The notes under the pieces are model-generated. The model was not told the DNA's origin. It was given only the letters and a program-made list of their open reading frames with translations, and did no database searches. DNA of 64,000 nt. Origin: Bacillus sp. FJAT-29790. Its GTDB lineage: Bacteria; Bacillota; Bacilli; Bacillales; Cytobacillaceae. The position numbers and the translations under genes are program-made. The DNA lies in NCBI RefSeq assembly GCF_019039215.1, contig NZ_JAHNZZ010000001.1:2137601-2201600 (forward strand). Reading direction: 5' to 3'. Within the stretch, counting starts at the first letter, position 1. Each line of letters starts with the position of its first letter. Shown here piece after piece: positions 1-9,139 of the stretch.

Positions 1-62
1 GCTTCAAATCCCGTCCAGGTGGTGGCAATAATAATGAAAATGGCACCGATTAATTTCATCAT
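1..62 (-). CDS. spoIIIAB: SpoIIIAB, stage III sporulation protein AB (N-terminal fragment, runs off the window)
   Basis: Only the first 20 or so codons are present. They read MMKLIGAIFIIIATTWTG and onward, which matches the N-terminal membrane segment of SpoIIIAB as I remember it from B. subtilis. The ATG pair lies directly after the stop codon of spoIIIAA, as expected for translational coupling in the spoIIIA operon. SpoIIIAB belongs to the SpoIIIA-SpoIIQ channel complex joining mother cell and forespore. The rest of the gene lies outside the window. Confidence 0.8.
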   Translation of the reverse strand, partial: MMKLIGAIFIIIATTWTGFE

Positions 63-986
63 TCATGTCACTCTCACTTCATATCGAATCTCTTTTCCGT
101 TGCGATCCTTTATACTCGCCACACTGCCTGGGCCATTTTTTCGATTCAATTCAATAAAGCGCTGGAATATCCCCATCTCTAGGACAGGCTTTATGGTCGG
201 CCGTTTGCTGATTTCCTCTAATGAGCTTCCATGCGTCGTCATGATCAGTTTAATTCCTGCATTTACTGCCTCCATAATCGCATCGGCATCTTCTTTTCTG
301 CCGATTTCATCGACGATCAGCACATCTGGACTCATGGAGCGAATCATCATCATCATGCCCTCCACTTTCGGACAGGCATCTAAAACATCAACCCGCGGAC
401 CAAAAGTCATTTGTGGAATCCCATTTACACTGCCGGCAATTTCTGAACGCTCATCGATAATTCCCACTTTATAAGCTTGAAAACGTGCATTTATGTCACC
501 ACTTGAAATGATCCTTGCAATATCACGTAGAAGCGTCGTTTTCCCCGTTTGCGGTGGACCGATAATCATTGTATGAAGCCAGCCGCCATTAAAAAGATGG
601 GGTACGAGCTGATCAGCTATCCCAATCTGTTCCCTGGCAATCCGAATATTGAAAGAGGAAATGTCTCTAATTGCTTTAACTGCGCCACCCTCGAGGATGA
701 CTTTTCCAGCTAAACCGACTCGATGGCCGCCTTCGATTGTGATATATCCCCGCCGCAATTCCTCCTCAAGGGTATAAATAGAAAAATGGCTAATCTTGTT
801 CAACAAATGAACCGCATCCTCTTGTCTTACGATATAAGATAAAAAGCGCGGGATTCCCTTGATTGTCAATTCAAGCGGTCTATTAATCCGAACCCGTATT
901 TCTTCTAATTCAAATAATGCTTGAGGAGGGATGTTCATCAATTTTTCGGCAATCTTTTTTGGCAAAAAGGCTAGAATTGTTTCCAG
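63..986 (-). CDS. spoIIIAA: SpoIIIAA, stage III sporulation protein AA (ATPase)
   Basis: Secretion-type ATPase thought to energise the SpoIIIA-SpoIIQ channel in the mother cell. Visible motifs are Walker A GPPQTGKT (about residues 143-150) and Walker B VLIVDEIG (about 222-229). The first ATG/GTG/TTG-type start is a TTG at 965 with no ribosome binding site. A CTG at 984-986 lies seven bases after a clear AGGAGG and gives METILAFLPKK and 307 residues, the length I recall for B. subtilis SpoIIIAA. I therefore place the start at this CTG. It is followed immediately by spoIIIAB, and a sigma-E-like promoter lies 64 bp upstream. Confidence 0.93.
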   Translation of the reverse strand: METILAFLPKKIAEKLMNIPPQALFELEEIRVRINRPLELTIKGIPRFLSYIVRQEDAVHLLNKISHFSIYTLEEELRRGYITIEGGHRVGLAGKVILEGGAVKAIRDISSFNIRIAREQIGIADQLVPHLFNGGWLHTMIIGPPQTGKTTLLRDIARIISSGDINARFQAYKVGIIDERSEIAGSVNGIPQMTFGPRVDVLDACPKVEGMMMMIRSMSPDVLIVDEIGRKEDADAIMEAVNAGIKLIMTTHGSSLEEISKRPTIKPVLEMGIFQRFIELNRKNGPGSVASIKDRNGKEIRYEVRVT

Positions 987-1049
987 AGCTATTCCTCCTT
1001 TTAGAGTGAACTATTTTATTTTTAATTGGACTAGCTTCTCACTACTTAA

Positions 1050-1077
1050 AATGTATGCCCACATTAATACAATATGA
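1050..1077 (-). promoter_or_regulatory. Sigma-E-type promoter of the spoIIIA operon
   Basis: On the minus strand TCATATT (1071-1077) fits the sigma-E -35 consensus KMATATT, and CATACATT (1050-1057) fits the -10 consensus CATACANT, with a 13-bp spacer. It lies 64 bp upstream of the proposed spoIIIAA start. The spoIIIA operon is known to depend on sigma-E in B. subtilis. The match is read from the sequence; activity is inferred. Confidence 0.7.
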
Positions 1078-1188
1078 CTTTGAATTTTGAGTAGTTTTTT
1101 CATTCGGCCACCCGCTTTAATGATTATTAATCGCGAAGAATACTAAAGATAATTTGGTAAGATAATCTTAGGCAGGAGTGAGAAAAAG

Positions 1189-2619
1189 ATGAATAATCGT
1201 TTTTACAGCATGTTAATCACTATATTCATTGCCGGAGCTAGTATCTCAAGTTTTAACATTTCAGAGGTTGCAGCAAGCCAAATGCAGTTTTCTCGTTTGA
1301 AGGCCATTACAAATACAGTAAAAGAGGAAGTACGTGCCCGTCCAAAAAACGTTATTCTTATGATTGGCGATGGAATGGGAGTCGGACAAATAGAAGTAGC
1401 AAGGCAAATGGAATATGGAAAAGATGGGAGGCTTTTTCTGGAATCTCTTCCAAACGTAGCTTTAATCCATACGTATTCAGCTAATAACGCTGTGACCGAT
1501 TCTGCTGCTGGCGGAACAGCCCTTGCAATTGGCAAAAAAACCAAAAATGAAATGATTGGCGTAACAGCCGAAGGAGCAGAGTCTGAGAGTATTTTAGATT
1601 TATTTAAAAAAGACGGCAAGAAGACAGGTGTCATATCAACCAACATGGTTACGGATGCAACCCCAGCCGCCTTCACAGCCAGTGTTTCGAACAGATGGAC
1701 CGGACAGGAAGAAATCGCCCGCCAGCAGCTAAAAAATAATGTGGACGTTCTGTTAGGTGGAGGTGCAGACTTTTTCGGTCCAAAAAAACAAAATGGGAAA
1801 GATTTGACGAAGGAAGCCATAAAGAATGGATATACTTACGTCACGAATCGGAATGAACTCCTAAGTGCTACGGGTGCTAAGCTGCTCGGCTTATTTCATC
1901 CTTCATATATGAGCTACAAGTTGGATCGTAAATTAATTAAAAGCAATGAACCTAGCCTAAAAGAAATGACTGAAAAAGCGATCGAATTTTTATCAAAAGA
2001 TAACAAAGGATTTTTCGTCATGGTAGAAGGAGCACGCATTGACCATGCTTCACATGCAGCAGATATAACAAGTGTCTGGAAGGAAGTAATTGAATTTGAT
2101 CACGCTGTTAACTATGCCGTCGATTGGGCAAAAAAAGATGGGAACACGCTCGTAGTCGTAGTTGCTGACCATGAAACGATGGGATTATCTGCAACAGAGC
2201 CATTAAATATTGAAGGCCTCAAAAAGGTAAAAGCGACGCCTGAATTTATGGTGGGCCAGTTTGTTCGTAATAAAGATGGAGGATATGATCCATACAGCAT
2301 TAAAAGCACATTGAAAAAATATGCAAATATTGACCTGACGGAACGGGAGATAAAACAATTTAGTAAAAGAATTAAAAGCACAGAAGGAAAAGTTTATCCC
2401 CAATATCTCGCTGCCTGGGAATTAGGAAGCCTCATTGCTGAGCGCAATCATGCTGGAGTAGTCAATCGTAAAGTCCGATCAATCAGTTCCACTGGAGGCC
2501 ATACAGCCAATCTGATTCCATTGTTTGCATTTGGAAAAGGAGCGGAGATCTTTGATGGGGTACTTGATAATACCGATGTTCCTAAGAGGATTGCCATATT
2601 GATGGGATATGAGTTTTAA
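1189..2619 (+). CDS. Alkaline phosphatase (PhoA/PhoB family), secreted
   Basis: Phosphomonoesterase releasing inorganic phosphate from organic esters outside the cell. It is 476 residues with an N-terminal signal peptide (hydrophobic residues 6-23, possible cleavage after the AAS near residue 30). Metal and active-site motifs are intact: IGDGMG (Asp about 61), TDSAAGG with nucleophile Ser about 105, VEGARIDHASH (about 279-289), VADHETMG (about 326-332) and STGGHT (about 434-439). The start has AGGAG ten bases upstream. It sits alone between spoIIIAA and a SIMPL protein, where B. subtilis has the small gene yqhV. I see no convincing 11-bp-spaced PhoP box in front of it, unlike pstS in this window. 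Confidence 0.92.
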   Translation: MNNRFYSMLITIFIAGASISSFNISEVAASQMQFSRLKAITNTVKEEVRARPKNVILMIGDGMGVGQIEVARQMEYGKDGRLFLESLPNVALIHTYSANNAVTDSAAGGTALAIGKKTKNEMIGVTAEGAESESILDLFKKDGKKTGVISTNMVTDATPAAFTASVSNRWTGQEEIARQQLKNNVDVLLGGGADFFGPKKQNGKDLTKEAIKNGYTYVTNRNELLSATGAKLLGLFHPSYMSYKLDRKLIKSNEPSLKEMTEKAIEFLSKDNKGFFVMVEGARIDHASHAADITSVWKEVIEFDHAVNYAVDWAKKDGNTLVVVVADHETMGLSATEPLNIEGLKKVKATPEFMVGQFVRNKDGGYDPYSIKSTLKKYANIDLTEREIKQFSKRIKSTEGKVYPQYLAAWELGSLIAERNHAGVVNRKVRSISSTGGHTANLIPLFAFGKGAEIFDGVLDNTDVPKRIAILMGYEF

Positions 2620-2747
2620 CAAATTTCCGTTTCCTTGAAAATAAATTTCTGCAGGGGCGTTTCTCAAAAACCTAAAAAAGCGAATGTTGCTATTCCTTCA
2701 ATCGTACATTTTAAAGAAACCTTTTGATGGAAAGCGGGGAGAGAAAT

Positions 2748-3434
2748 TTGTATCATCATCAATCTTCATATCGTTCAATTCCAAAATCTAAAATTAGTAG
2801 CATAGACAAGCCCAACGTAATAAGAGTTACTGGTGAGGGAAAGGTAGCTGTACAGCCAAATAAAGCGGAAGTAACCTTAGGGGTTTCCACAGAGGATAAA
2901 CAATTAATGAAGGCTCAGGAAGACAATGCCACGAAGATATCGAAAATCAAAAAGACACTTAATCATCTTGGTATACCTGATGAGCAAATTCGAACAGTCA
3001 ATTATTCGATTTCTCCACAATATGATTATGTTGAAGGGAAGCAAGTTTTTAGGGGCTATAAAGTTGAACACTTGCTCCTTCTAACGATTGATCAAATTGA
3101 ACACACAGGCTTCGTCATTGACACTGCTGTCAGCAATGGGGCGAATATCGTTTCTATGATTAAGTTTGCGATAGCAGACCGAAACCAATATGAGCAGCAT
3201 GCATTATCTTTAGCCGTGATTAACGCATATCAAAAGGCAGAAACAATTGCTGGCACTATAAGAGTGCAATTAACAAAAGCACCTATATTAATAACTGAAA
3301 ATATTCGGCAACAAGGGGAGCCTATCCCCTTTCAGACCACCGCATTTGTTAAAAGCGAGGCCACGACTCCGATCCAGCCTGGAACAATGGAGATTATTAG
3401 CCACATTACAGCCGAATTTGTCTATCATTATTAA
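2748..3434 (+). CDS. SIMPL domain-containing protein (DUF541/BP26 family)
   Basis: About 228 residues with the SIMPL-family pattern: VTGEGKVAVQPNKAEVTLGV near the N-terminus, SISPQYDY in the middle and a C-terminal ITAEF strand. The molecular role of this family is not settled. An upstream ATG at 2727 is in frame but has no ribosome binding site. TTG at 2748 follows GGGGAG with six-base spacing and is preferred. No signal peptide or membrane segment is visible, which is unusual because many family members are exported. It lies 128 bp after the phosphatase in the same direction. Confidence 0.75.
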   Translation: MYHHQSSYRSIPKSKISSIDKPNVIRVTGEGKVAVQPNKAEVTLGVSTEDKQLMKAQEDNATKISKIKKTLNHLGIPDEQIRTVNYSISPQYDYVEGKQVFRGYKVEHLLLLTIDQIEHTGFVIDTAVSNGANIVSMIKFAIADRNQYEQHALSLAVINAYQKAETIAGTIRVQLTKAPILITENIRQQGEPIPFQTTAFVKSEATTPIQPGTMEIISHITAEFVYHY

Positions 3435-3484
3435 CTATTTATGAGAAAAAAACACCTTGTAAAAATTCATCACGCGCATAATAA

Positions 3485-3512
3485 AAAGCAATAACCGAAT
3501 GGTCATTGCTTT
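3485..3512. terminator. Hairpin terminator between the convergent SIMPL gene and efp
   Basis: AAAGCAATAACC and GGTCATTGCTTT pair with one mismatch around a four-base loop. The T-tract is short, so it is a weak candidate. It lies 50 bp after the SIMPL stop codon. Confidence 0.5.
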
Positions 3513-3785
3513 AATAACAAGTTTATAAGAGCCGCCTTTGCCGCCGATTTTTATGGAGTTTCAAACCTGCTCCTCCAGGTGGGTGTCCGCAATTGCCTTC
3601 TCAACGTCCTCTCTTCTAGGAGGCATGTTGTTCTAGCAATGGTTTTGAACTCCCTAATACTAAATAAAGGTTGAAACTTCATATACAAGCGAACAACGCA
3701 GCTTCTGTATAACTATCTTACCGAAAATCGTACATTTTCACAAGAGGAAATCCATGGCATCCTTTAGAAATGCACTGATTTTTAT
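3513..3785. other. Intergenic stretch with no recognised gene
   Basis: Between the convergent SIMPL gene and efp I find no open frame with a ribosome binding site. The GC-richer part (about 3530-3650) has short inverted segments such as CTCCTCCAGGTGGG, which resembles a decayed extragenic repeat, but no second copy is present in this window. Confidence 0.4.
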
Positions 3786-4343
3786 TTAAGCACGTGAAAC
3801 ATATGATCCTTCTTCTGTATTAATAATTAATTTGTCACCTTGGTTAATGAAGAAAGGAACTTGAACGATGAGGCCTGTTTCAAGTGTAGCTGGCTTAGAG
3901 CCGCCAGAAGCTGTATCACCTTTAATACCAGGCTCCGTTTCAGTCACTTCTAATTCGACTGATTTAGGAAGCTCAACTCCTAGAGTTTCACTTTGATACA
4001 TCATAATATGAACTTCCATATTTTCCTTTAAGTACTTTAACTCATACTCAATGGCTGTTGCTGGCAGTTCAATTTGCTCATAAGATTCAGTATCCATGAA
4101 TACATGCTGATCTCCACTTGCATATAGATATTGCATTTTGCGGTTATCTATTTGCGCTTTTCCTACTTTTTCACCGGCACGGAATGTCTTTTCCTGGATC
4201 GCACCATTACGAAGATTACGAAGTTTCGAGCGTACGAACGCAGCTCCTTTTCCTGGCTTAACATGCTGGAAATCCAGAACGCGCCAAATCCCGTTGTCTA
4301 CCTCTACAGTTAATCCAGTTTTAAAATCATTTACAGAAATCAT
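3786..4343 (-). CDS. efp: Elongation factor P
   Basis: Translation factor that binds the ribosome and relieves stalling at polyproline stretches. The 185 residues span the usual three beta-barrel domains. The modified loop lysine is at position 32 in KPGKGAAF, the site that carries 5-aminopentanol in B. subtilis. Start is ATG with AGGAGG ten bases upstream. It follows yqhT by 27 bp in the same direction, the conserved yqhT-efp operon. Confidence 0.97.
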   Translation of the reverse strand: MISVNDFKTGLTVEVDNGIWRVLDFQHVKPGKGAAFVRSKLRNLRNGAIQEKTFRAGEKVGKAQIDNRKMQYLYASGDQHVFMDTESYEQIELPATAIEYELKYLKENMEVHIMMYQSETLGVELPKSVELEVTETEPGIKGDTASGGSKPATLETGLIVQVPFFINQGDKLIINTEEGSYVSRA

Positions 4344-4370
4344 GTAAAATCCTCCTAAAAATTAAAGAAA

Positions 4371-5432
4371 TTAAAGAATGATCAGTTCCTTCGTTGAATG
4401 TGTCAATGATTCATTATGATCTTTTGTTATTAACGTATCATCTTCAATCCGAACTCCGCCAAGTCCCGGTATGTAAATGCCAGGTTCTACTGTTACCACC
4501 ATGCCAGGCTCAAGAATAATCTCGGATTTAACGGAGAGGGCTGGGCCTTCATGGACCTCCAAACCTATGCCATGACCAGTCGAATGTCCGAAGTATTCTC
4601 CATAACCCTTTTCGGTAATATAATCACGTGTTAACGCATCTGCTTCTTTCCCGCTCATTCCAGGCTTAATGCCTTCCATACATCGTAATTGTGCTTGCAA
4701 AACGACATCATAGATTTCTTTCAGCTTATCCTCAGGTTCTCCAATGGCGATCGTTCGGGTGATATCTGAAACATACCCTTTGTAATAAGCACCGAAATCC
4801 AGTGTGACAAAATCACCTTTTTCAATTACTTTATCACTTGCCACCCCATGCGGAAGGGCCCCCCGGCAGCCAGATGCTACGATAATATCAAAAGACGATG
4901 AAGCAGCGCCTGCTTTTCTCATAAAGAACTCTAATTCATTCGAAACGTCAAGCTCTGTTAATCCTGGACGAATGAAATCAAGAATATATTTAAATGCAGC
5001 ATCCGCAATGTCCGCTGCTTCCTTTAATATCTTAATCTCTGCTTCAGTCTTAATCAAGCGTAACTTTTCAAGCTCGCCAGAAACAGGCACTAATTTTGAT
5101 CCAACAGCTTTTTCATAAGCTTTATAAGCAGAGAAAGTTAAATGGTCCTGTTCAAAGCCAAGCTTTTTGATGCCAAGCTTTTTTGCCTGTACAGCCACTT
5201 CCTCTGGGATTACTCCCGCATGCTTGACGATTTCATAGCCCACACACTGTGTAGATGCTTGTTCAACATAGCGAAAATCGGTAATAAACTGTGCTTTTTC
5301 CCCACTAATAAGCACAACGCCTGCAGAGCCAGTAAAATTCGTCATATAACGGCGATTAAATGAACTCGTTATTAAAATTCCGTCAATATTTAGCTTTTCA
5401 AAGCTTGCGCGAAGCTTTTGCAATTTCTCCAA
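4371..5432 (-). CDS. yqhT: Xaa-Pro aminopeptidase-type M24 peptidase (YqhT)
   Basis: Creatinase/prolidase-fold metallopeptidase expected to remove N-terminal residues before proline in the cytoplasm. It has 353 residues with an N-terminal creatinase-like domain (about 1-125) and a C-terminal M24 domain. The metal-ligand pattern is present: VTLDFGAYYKGY and DITRT (two Asp), HSTGHGIGLEVHE (His), VTVEPGIY and GVRIEDD (two Glu). Start is TTG with GGGGAG upstream. In B. subtilis aroQ (yqhS) lies just before this gene; here that gene is absent. Confidence 0.92.
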   Translation of the reverse strand: MEKLQKLRASFEKLNIDGILITSSFNRRYMTNFTGSAGVVLISGEKAQFITDFRYVEQASTQCVGYEIVKHAGVIPEEVAVQAKKLGIKKLGFEQDHLTFSAYKAYEKAVGSKLVPVSGELEKLRLIKTEAEIKILKEAADIADAAFKYILDFIRPGLTELDVSNELEFFMRKAGAASSSFDIIVASGCRGALPHGVASDKVIEKGDFVTLDFGAYYKGYVSDITRTIAIGEPEDKLKEIYDVVLQAQLRCMEGIKPGMSGKEADALTRDYITEKGYGEYFGHSTGHGIGLEVHEGPALSVKSEIILEPGMVVTVEPGIYIPGLGGVRIEDDTLITKDHNESLTHSTKELIIL

Positions 5433-5650
5433 ATTATTCTCTCCCCTTCGTTATCACTGTTCTGCAAGAAATAAATAATAGTCCTTTTTAGTGAAAAAGA
5501 ATTTTAACAAGAACATTCTATCACAAAATAATTCATTTCCACTACCGAAAAAAGTGAAACGATTTCCAGCGGGTTAATATATGGCCTACAGTATTTTCCA
5601 AGTCGGGAGGCTGCCACAAGCAGCTCGCTTCTCCGTTTATCCCAGGCAAA

Positions 5651-6163
5651 TCAATTCGGGGCTTTGCTCTCTCTTTTCTCTTTATATTTTATTTCGCTTT
5701 CTTCAAATGAAATGGAATATCCTATAAATATACCATATAAAATGTAAAAACATAGCGAAGTAATAATGGTGTTTCTCGCTAAATCTTTAACAGGACCTAT
5801 TCCAGGGAAAATGGGATTTAAGACGAAAAAGACGAGCATAAAAAGGGCAATGCCATAGCCCATACCAACGAAAATACTTGGAAATCTTCGCAATGTAGCA
5901 TAATAAATAAGCGATACCCCTATAGAAACCACTCCGATCATGAGAATCGAAAGGACTGTCCCAAGCCAGCCTTTTTTCCAGGCCCCGATCATCCACGGGT
6001 CCAAAATTACATTGGGATGAATTTCAGTTAGATTAAGAATATACGCCAAATAAGCGATTCCACTCCAGAAGATTCCCCCAATTAATCCAGTTAAGATTAC
6101 TAATGTTAAAAAAGACATCGGTATTTCTCTTAAATTTTGTCCATCCTGTTTTTGTTCTGCCAT
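5651..6163 (-). CDS. yqhR: YqhR family membrane protein
   Basis: About 170 residues with four predicted membrane helices (about 18-42, 65-88, 95-116 and 130-152) and a charged C-terminus. Its function is unknown; identity rests on position and pattern in the conserved yqhT-yqhR-yqhQ-yqhP-yqhO order. The ATG at 6161-6163 follows GGAGGTG with good spacing; an in-frame start 12 codons upstream has no ribosome binding site. It diverges from yqhQ. Confidence 0.82.
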   Translation of the reverse strand: MAEQKQDGQNLREIPMSFLTLVILTGLIGGIFWSGIAYLAYILNLTEIHPNVILDPWMIGAWKKGWLGTVLSILMIGVVSIGVSLIYYATLRRFPSIFVGMGYGIALFMLVFFVLNPIFPGIGPVKDLARNTIITSLCFYILYGIFIGYSISFEESEIKYKEKRESKAPN

Positions 6164-6472
6164 TTTTACACCTCCATTTATTATTATGTCCACTTGCATT
6201 TATTCCCTTGCATGATAATAAAATTAGTATTCAAATACTATTTAAGAAAAGCGCTGAGCACTTAGAAAGAAAAAAATCTCCTTCCTAGAGGTTTTTTAGT
6301 ATTTTTAGTAGAATAAAGATAGGTATGTACAGCTTTGATGGATTTGTGCTTCGAATGAAGTGTAACCTGCCCTGAACTTCTATTGGTATATTGTTTTCTT
6401 CATAGCTAATTCTTAGTATCAACGTCATAATCAGCTGTTAAATCCGAGTTCATATTAGGTTGGTGTTAAGAT
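6164..6472. other. Divergent intergenic region between yqhR and yqhQ
   Basis: No gene seen. It contains a nine-base-pair hairpin with T-runs on both strands (AAAAATCTC at 6272-6280 and GAGGTTTTT at 6288-6296), which could act as a terminator or attenuator. Such a structure is unexpected between two divergent starts. Confidence 0.4.
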
Positions 6473-7417
6473 ATGTCTAAAGTACAAAAGCCCACTTATG
6501 GGGGCCAGGCGGTCGTAGAAGGCGTCATGTTTGGCGGCAAGTATCATTATGTAACGGCTATTCGCCGAAAAGACGATTCAATTGAATATTTCGAGGTTCC
6601 GCGCAAGTCAAATCCCTCCTTTCAGTTTCTAAAAAAGATACCGTTTATTCGAGGGATTATTGCGATTATCGAAGCCAGTGCAAATGGCTCTAAACATTTA
6701 AATTTTTCAACAGAAAGATTTGATTTGGATCCTAGTGAGGATCATCAGTTAAAAGAAGAGGAAGGTTCAAAATTAACGATGTGGCTCGGGGTGGCTGCAA
6801 TCGGAGTCTTATCCTTTCTTTTTGGAAAGTTTATTTTCACACTCGTTCCCGTTTTTTTAGCAGCATTAACAAAGCCCATTTTTTCCAGTGATTTGTCACA
6901 GGTTTTAATCGAAGGTTTGTTCAAATTGTTGTTACTGCTTTGTTACATTTACTTTGTATCTCTCACCCCAATCATTAAAAGGGTGTTTCAATACCATGGA
7001 GCGGAGCATAAAGTAATTAATGCGTTCGAAAATGGCAAAGAACTTACCGTAGAAAATGTGCAAGCTCAATCACGGCTTCACTACCGCTGCGGGAGCAGTT
7101 TCATTTTATTTACTGTTATCGTTGGTGTCTTTGTTTACTTGCTTGTCCCAACAGAACCATTATATGTCCGGGTTCTAAATCGGCTTGCTCTCATTCCCGT
7201 TGTTCTAGGAATTTCATTTGAGGTTTTACAGCTTACAAATAAAGTAAGAAATATCCCTGTTTTAAAATATTTAGGGGTTCCGGGTTTATGGCTTCAGCTT
7301 CTGACAACGAAGGAACCAAAAAATGACCAAGTAGAAGTCGCTATTCTTTCGTTCAAAGAACTACTAAAGAAGGAAAAAGAAACAGCTGACCTCATTAAAA
7401 CAGAGGAAATTGTTTAA
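6473..7417 (+). CDS. yqhQ: DUF1385 membrane protein YqhQ
   Basis: 314 residues. The N-terminus YGGQAVVEGVMFGGK and the central YHGAEHKVINAFENG and RCGSSFILF segments are the DUF1385 signature. Several membrane helices lie between about residues 105 and 260. No biochemical function is established for the family to my knowledge. The ATG at 6473 has only a weak upstream ribosome binding site. The stop codon directly abuts a family C repeat. Confidence 0.9.
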   Translation: MSKVQKPTYGGQAVVEGVMFGGKYHYVTAIRRKDDSIEYFEVPRKSNPSFQFLKKIPFIRGIIAIIEASANGSKHLNFSTERFDLDPSEDHQLKEEEGSKLTMWLGVAAIGVLSFLFGKFIFTLVPVFLAALTKPIFSSDLSQVLIEGLFKLLLLLCYIYFVSLTPIIKRVFQYHGAEHKVINAFENGKELTVENVQAQSRLHYRCGSSFILFTVIVGVFVYLLVPTEPLYVRVLNRLALIPVVLGISFEVLQLTNKVRNIPVLKYLGVPGLWLQLLTTKEPKNDQVEVAILSFKELLKKEKETADLIKTEEIV

Positions 7418-7602
7418 AGTGAAACTTTCATCAGTGGATGTCTTTTCCACTGATGGTTAGTTGAAGCCCACAGGATGTGGCGTTCTTAGTCCGTGATTCC
7501 ATTTCGGGCAGTTACGGGCAGTTATTCCCCACTTTTCTCTCTTCATTTTCTCTAAATTATGAAATTTGGGGATTACTGCCCGTTAATCTGCGATAATTTT
7601 GT
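7418..7602 (+). repeat. Family C extragenic element, copy 1
   Basis: It begins with AGTGAAACTTTCATCAGTGG and ends with CCCGTTAATCTGCGATAA. The same ends occur at 41178-41366 (same direction) and 25404-25508 (reverse), with different interiors. It starts right after the yqhQ stop codon. Internally, CAGTGGA and TCCACTG form a hairpin. Confidence 0.7.
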
Positions 7603-7660
7603 TGTACTAAGTTTAAAAGCTTGATTAAATGCTCATCATGCTCATAGGGAGGTGGCTTTC

Positions 7661-8035
7661 TTGAAAAATCGGATTTCACTATTCATCATTTCCGGACTCA
7701 TCCTTCTTGCTGTCCTGGGAATAACCGCCAGTATGATTTCAGATCCTGCCGGTTTTTTGCGTAGAATAGCTGTCATTTTATTAGTTGGTGCTGTAGTTTT
7801 TTACATCGCTCGGCGTTTTTATAAAGCTAGCCCTGGTAAACAGGAGCACCGGGCATTTATTCGAGCAGCAAAAAAATCAAAAAAGCGATTTCATAAAGAA
7901 ACAGGAACGGGCAATAACCGTAAATCAAACAGCGGTTCCTTGTCATCCCTTAAAAAAGTGAAAAAAAAATCATCTACACATTTGACCGTAATAGAAGGCA
8001 AAAAAGGCAAAAAGAAAGATCGGGCTTTATTTTAG
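7661..8035 (+). CDS. yqhP: SA1362/YqhP family small membrane protein
   Basis: About 124 residues: two N-terminal membrane helices (about 6-28 and 33-51) followed by a long lysine-rich, probably cytoplasmic tail. The function is unknown; identity rests on conserved position between yqhQ and yqhO. An in-frame GTG at 7652 overlaps the ribosome binding site GGGAGGTGG, so TTG at 7661 with about six-base spacing is the likelier start. Confidence 0.78.
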   Translation: MKNRISLFIISGLILLAVLGITASMISDPAGFLRRIAVILLVGAVVFYIARRFYKASPGKQEHRAFIRAAKKSKKRFHKETGTGNNRKSNSGSLSSLKKVKKKSSTHLTVIEGKKGKKKDRALF

Positions 8036-8055
8036 GAGGCTCGATCTTACTTTTT
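8016..8055 (+). terminator. Possible terminator of yqhP
   Basis: AAGATCG (8016-8022) pairs with CGATCTT (8042-8048), followed by ACTTTTT. The loop is long (19 bases) and includes the stop codon, so confidence is moderate. Confidence 0.45.
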
Positions 8056-8102
8056 GCAATTAGAGCTGTTTTTTGATGAACAGATTACATATGAAATAAA
8101 CA

Positions 8103-8987
8103 TTAATATCTCCATTGAGAAAAGAATTCCTTTGCACATTTGCTCCCAAAATCAAATAGGGCTTGCTTTTTATTCTTTGTTAATTGGAATTCTGTCAATA
8201 GAACGCCCTCTGTCGGAATAAAAATAATGTTTTTGACATGCTTTTTAGAAATATACCTTGCATCATGGGAATCTTTCATTGTCTCAAACAGGGCCTCAAA
8301 CATTTGAATCGCATTGCGGATTTTATTTGTGGGGCGTTCATTCATATTATGACTAAGCTTTACCCCTAATACGGGTCTAACTTGGACGACATTATCTGTA
8401 TCGAATAACCACATTGGAAAATTACTAAGCACACCCCCGTCTACGATTAAGTTTGTATTTTTATCCGTTTGAAGCTTAACAGGCTCGAAAAAATAAGGAA
8501 GGCTGCAACTCATTCTAATTGCTTTGGCAATTGGGAAAGAACCTGGGTCTATCTGATAATGTACTAAGTCATCCGGCAATACGATAAGCCGGCCATTTGT
8601 TAAGTCTGATGCAACAACACGCAAAGACTGGTATGGAAGGTCAGAAAAAGTCCTTATCCCCTTTGCCAGTAGCTTCTCTTCAATCCATTTTTCCAGTGCA
8701 TCTCCCTTGTATAAACCAAGTCGCCAGTATAGCAGAATCCATTTTGTAACAGAAAAAGGGATAAAGGAATATCGCGCATCAAGAAACTTTTCCAAATTAA
8801 GTTCATCGATTAATTGATAAATTTCTTCACTTGTATATTGAGCGGCAATTAGCGCTGCGACAATGGCTCCCGCACTTGTACCAGCTACCCTCTTGAAGCG
8901 AAAACCTTTTTCCTCTATCCCTGCATAAGCCCCAACAAGAGCAAATCCTTTAATTCCTCCTCCTGAAAAAACACCGTCTATATACAT
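8103..8987 (-). CDS. yqhO: Patatin-like phospholipase YqhO
   Basis: Predicted acyl hydrolase of the patatin family with a Ser-Asp dyad. GGGIKG (about 9-14) is the oxyanion motif, GTSAG (Ser about 38) the nucleophile elbow, and VDGGVLSNFP carries the catalytic Asp. It has about 294 residues from the ATG at 8985-8987, which follows GGAG by eight bases and gives MYIDGVFSGGG, the B. subtilis-like N-terminus. The longer frame to 9047 has no ribosome binding site. The substrate is unknown. Confidence 0.9.
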   Translation of the reverse strand: MYIDGVFSGGGIKGFALVGAYAGIEEKGFRFKRVAGTSAGAIVAALIAAQYTSEEIYQLIDELNLEKFLDARYSFIPFSVTKWILLYWRLGLYKGDALEKWIEEKLLAKGIRTFSDLPYQSLRVVASDLTNGRLIVLPDDLVHYQIDPGSFPIAKAIRMSCSLPYFFEPVKLQTDKNTNLIVDGGVLSNFPMWLFDTDNVVQVRPVLGVKLSHNMNERPTNKIRNAIQMFEALFETMKDSHDARYISKKHVKNIIFIPTEGVLLTEFQLTKNKKQALFDFGSKCAKEFFSQWRY

Positions 8988-9087
8988 GTAAGCCACTCCT
9001 ATCGATGTACTTACTTGATCGCTTGATACATCTTTAATCAGGGACATGGAAAAATAGTACGGTAGACAAGGAGATTTTTTTAATAAA

Positions 9088-9128
9088 CCAAAAAAGAAGA
9101 TGGACGAAAATCCCCATCTTCTTTTTGG
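9088..9128. terminator. Terminator downstream of nrdJ
   Basis: AAAAAAGAAGATGG pairs with CCATCTTCTTTTT around a ten-base loop, with U-rich tails on both strands. It lies between the nrdJ 3' end and the yqhO 5' end, so it most likely serves nrdJ. Confidence 0.75.
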
Positions 9129-9139
9129 TTATTATTTAA

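Noticed and set aside
19..474. Long open frame on the plus strand
   Set aside because: It lies antisense within spoIIIAA, has no ribosome binding site and its residue composition is not protein-like.
987..1188. PhoP box for the alkaline phosphatase
   Set aside because: Only one weak pair (TTTAAT and TTAATC 11 bp apart) is present, without further repeats.
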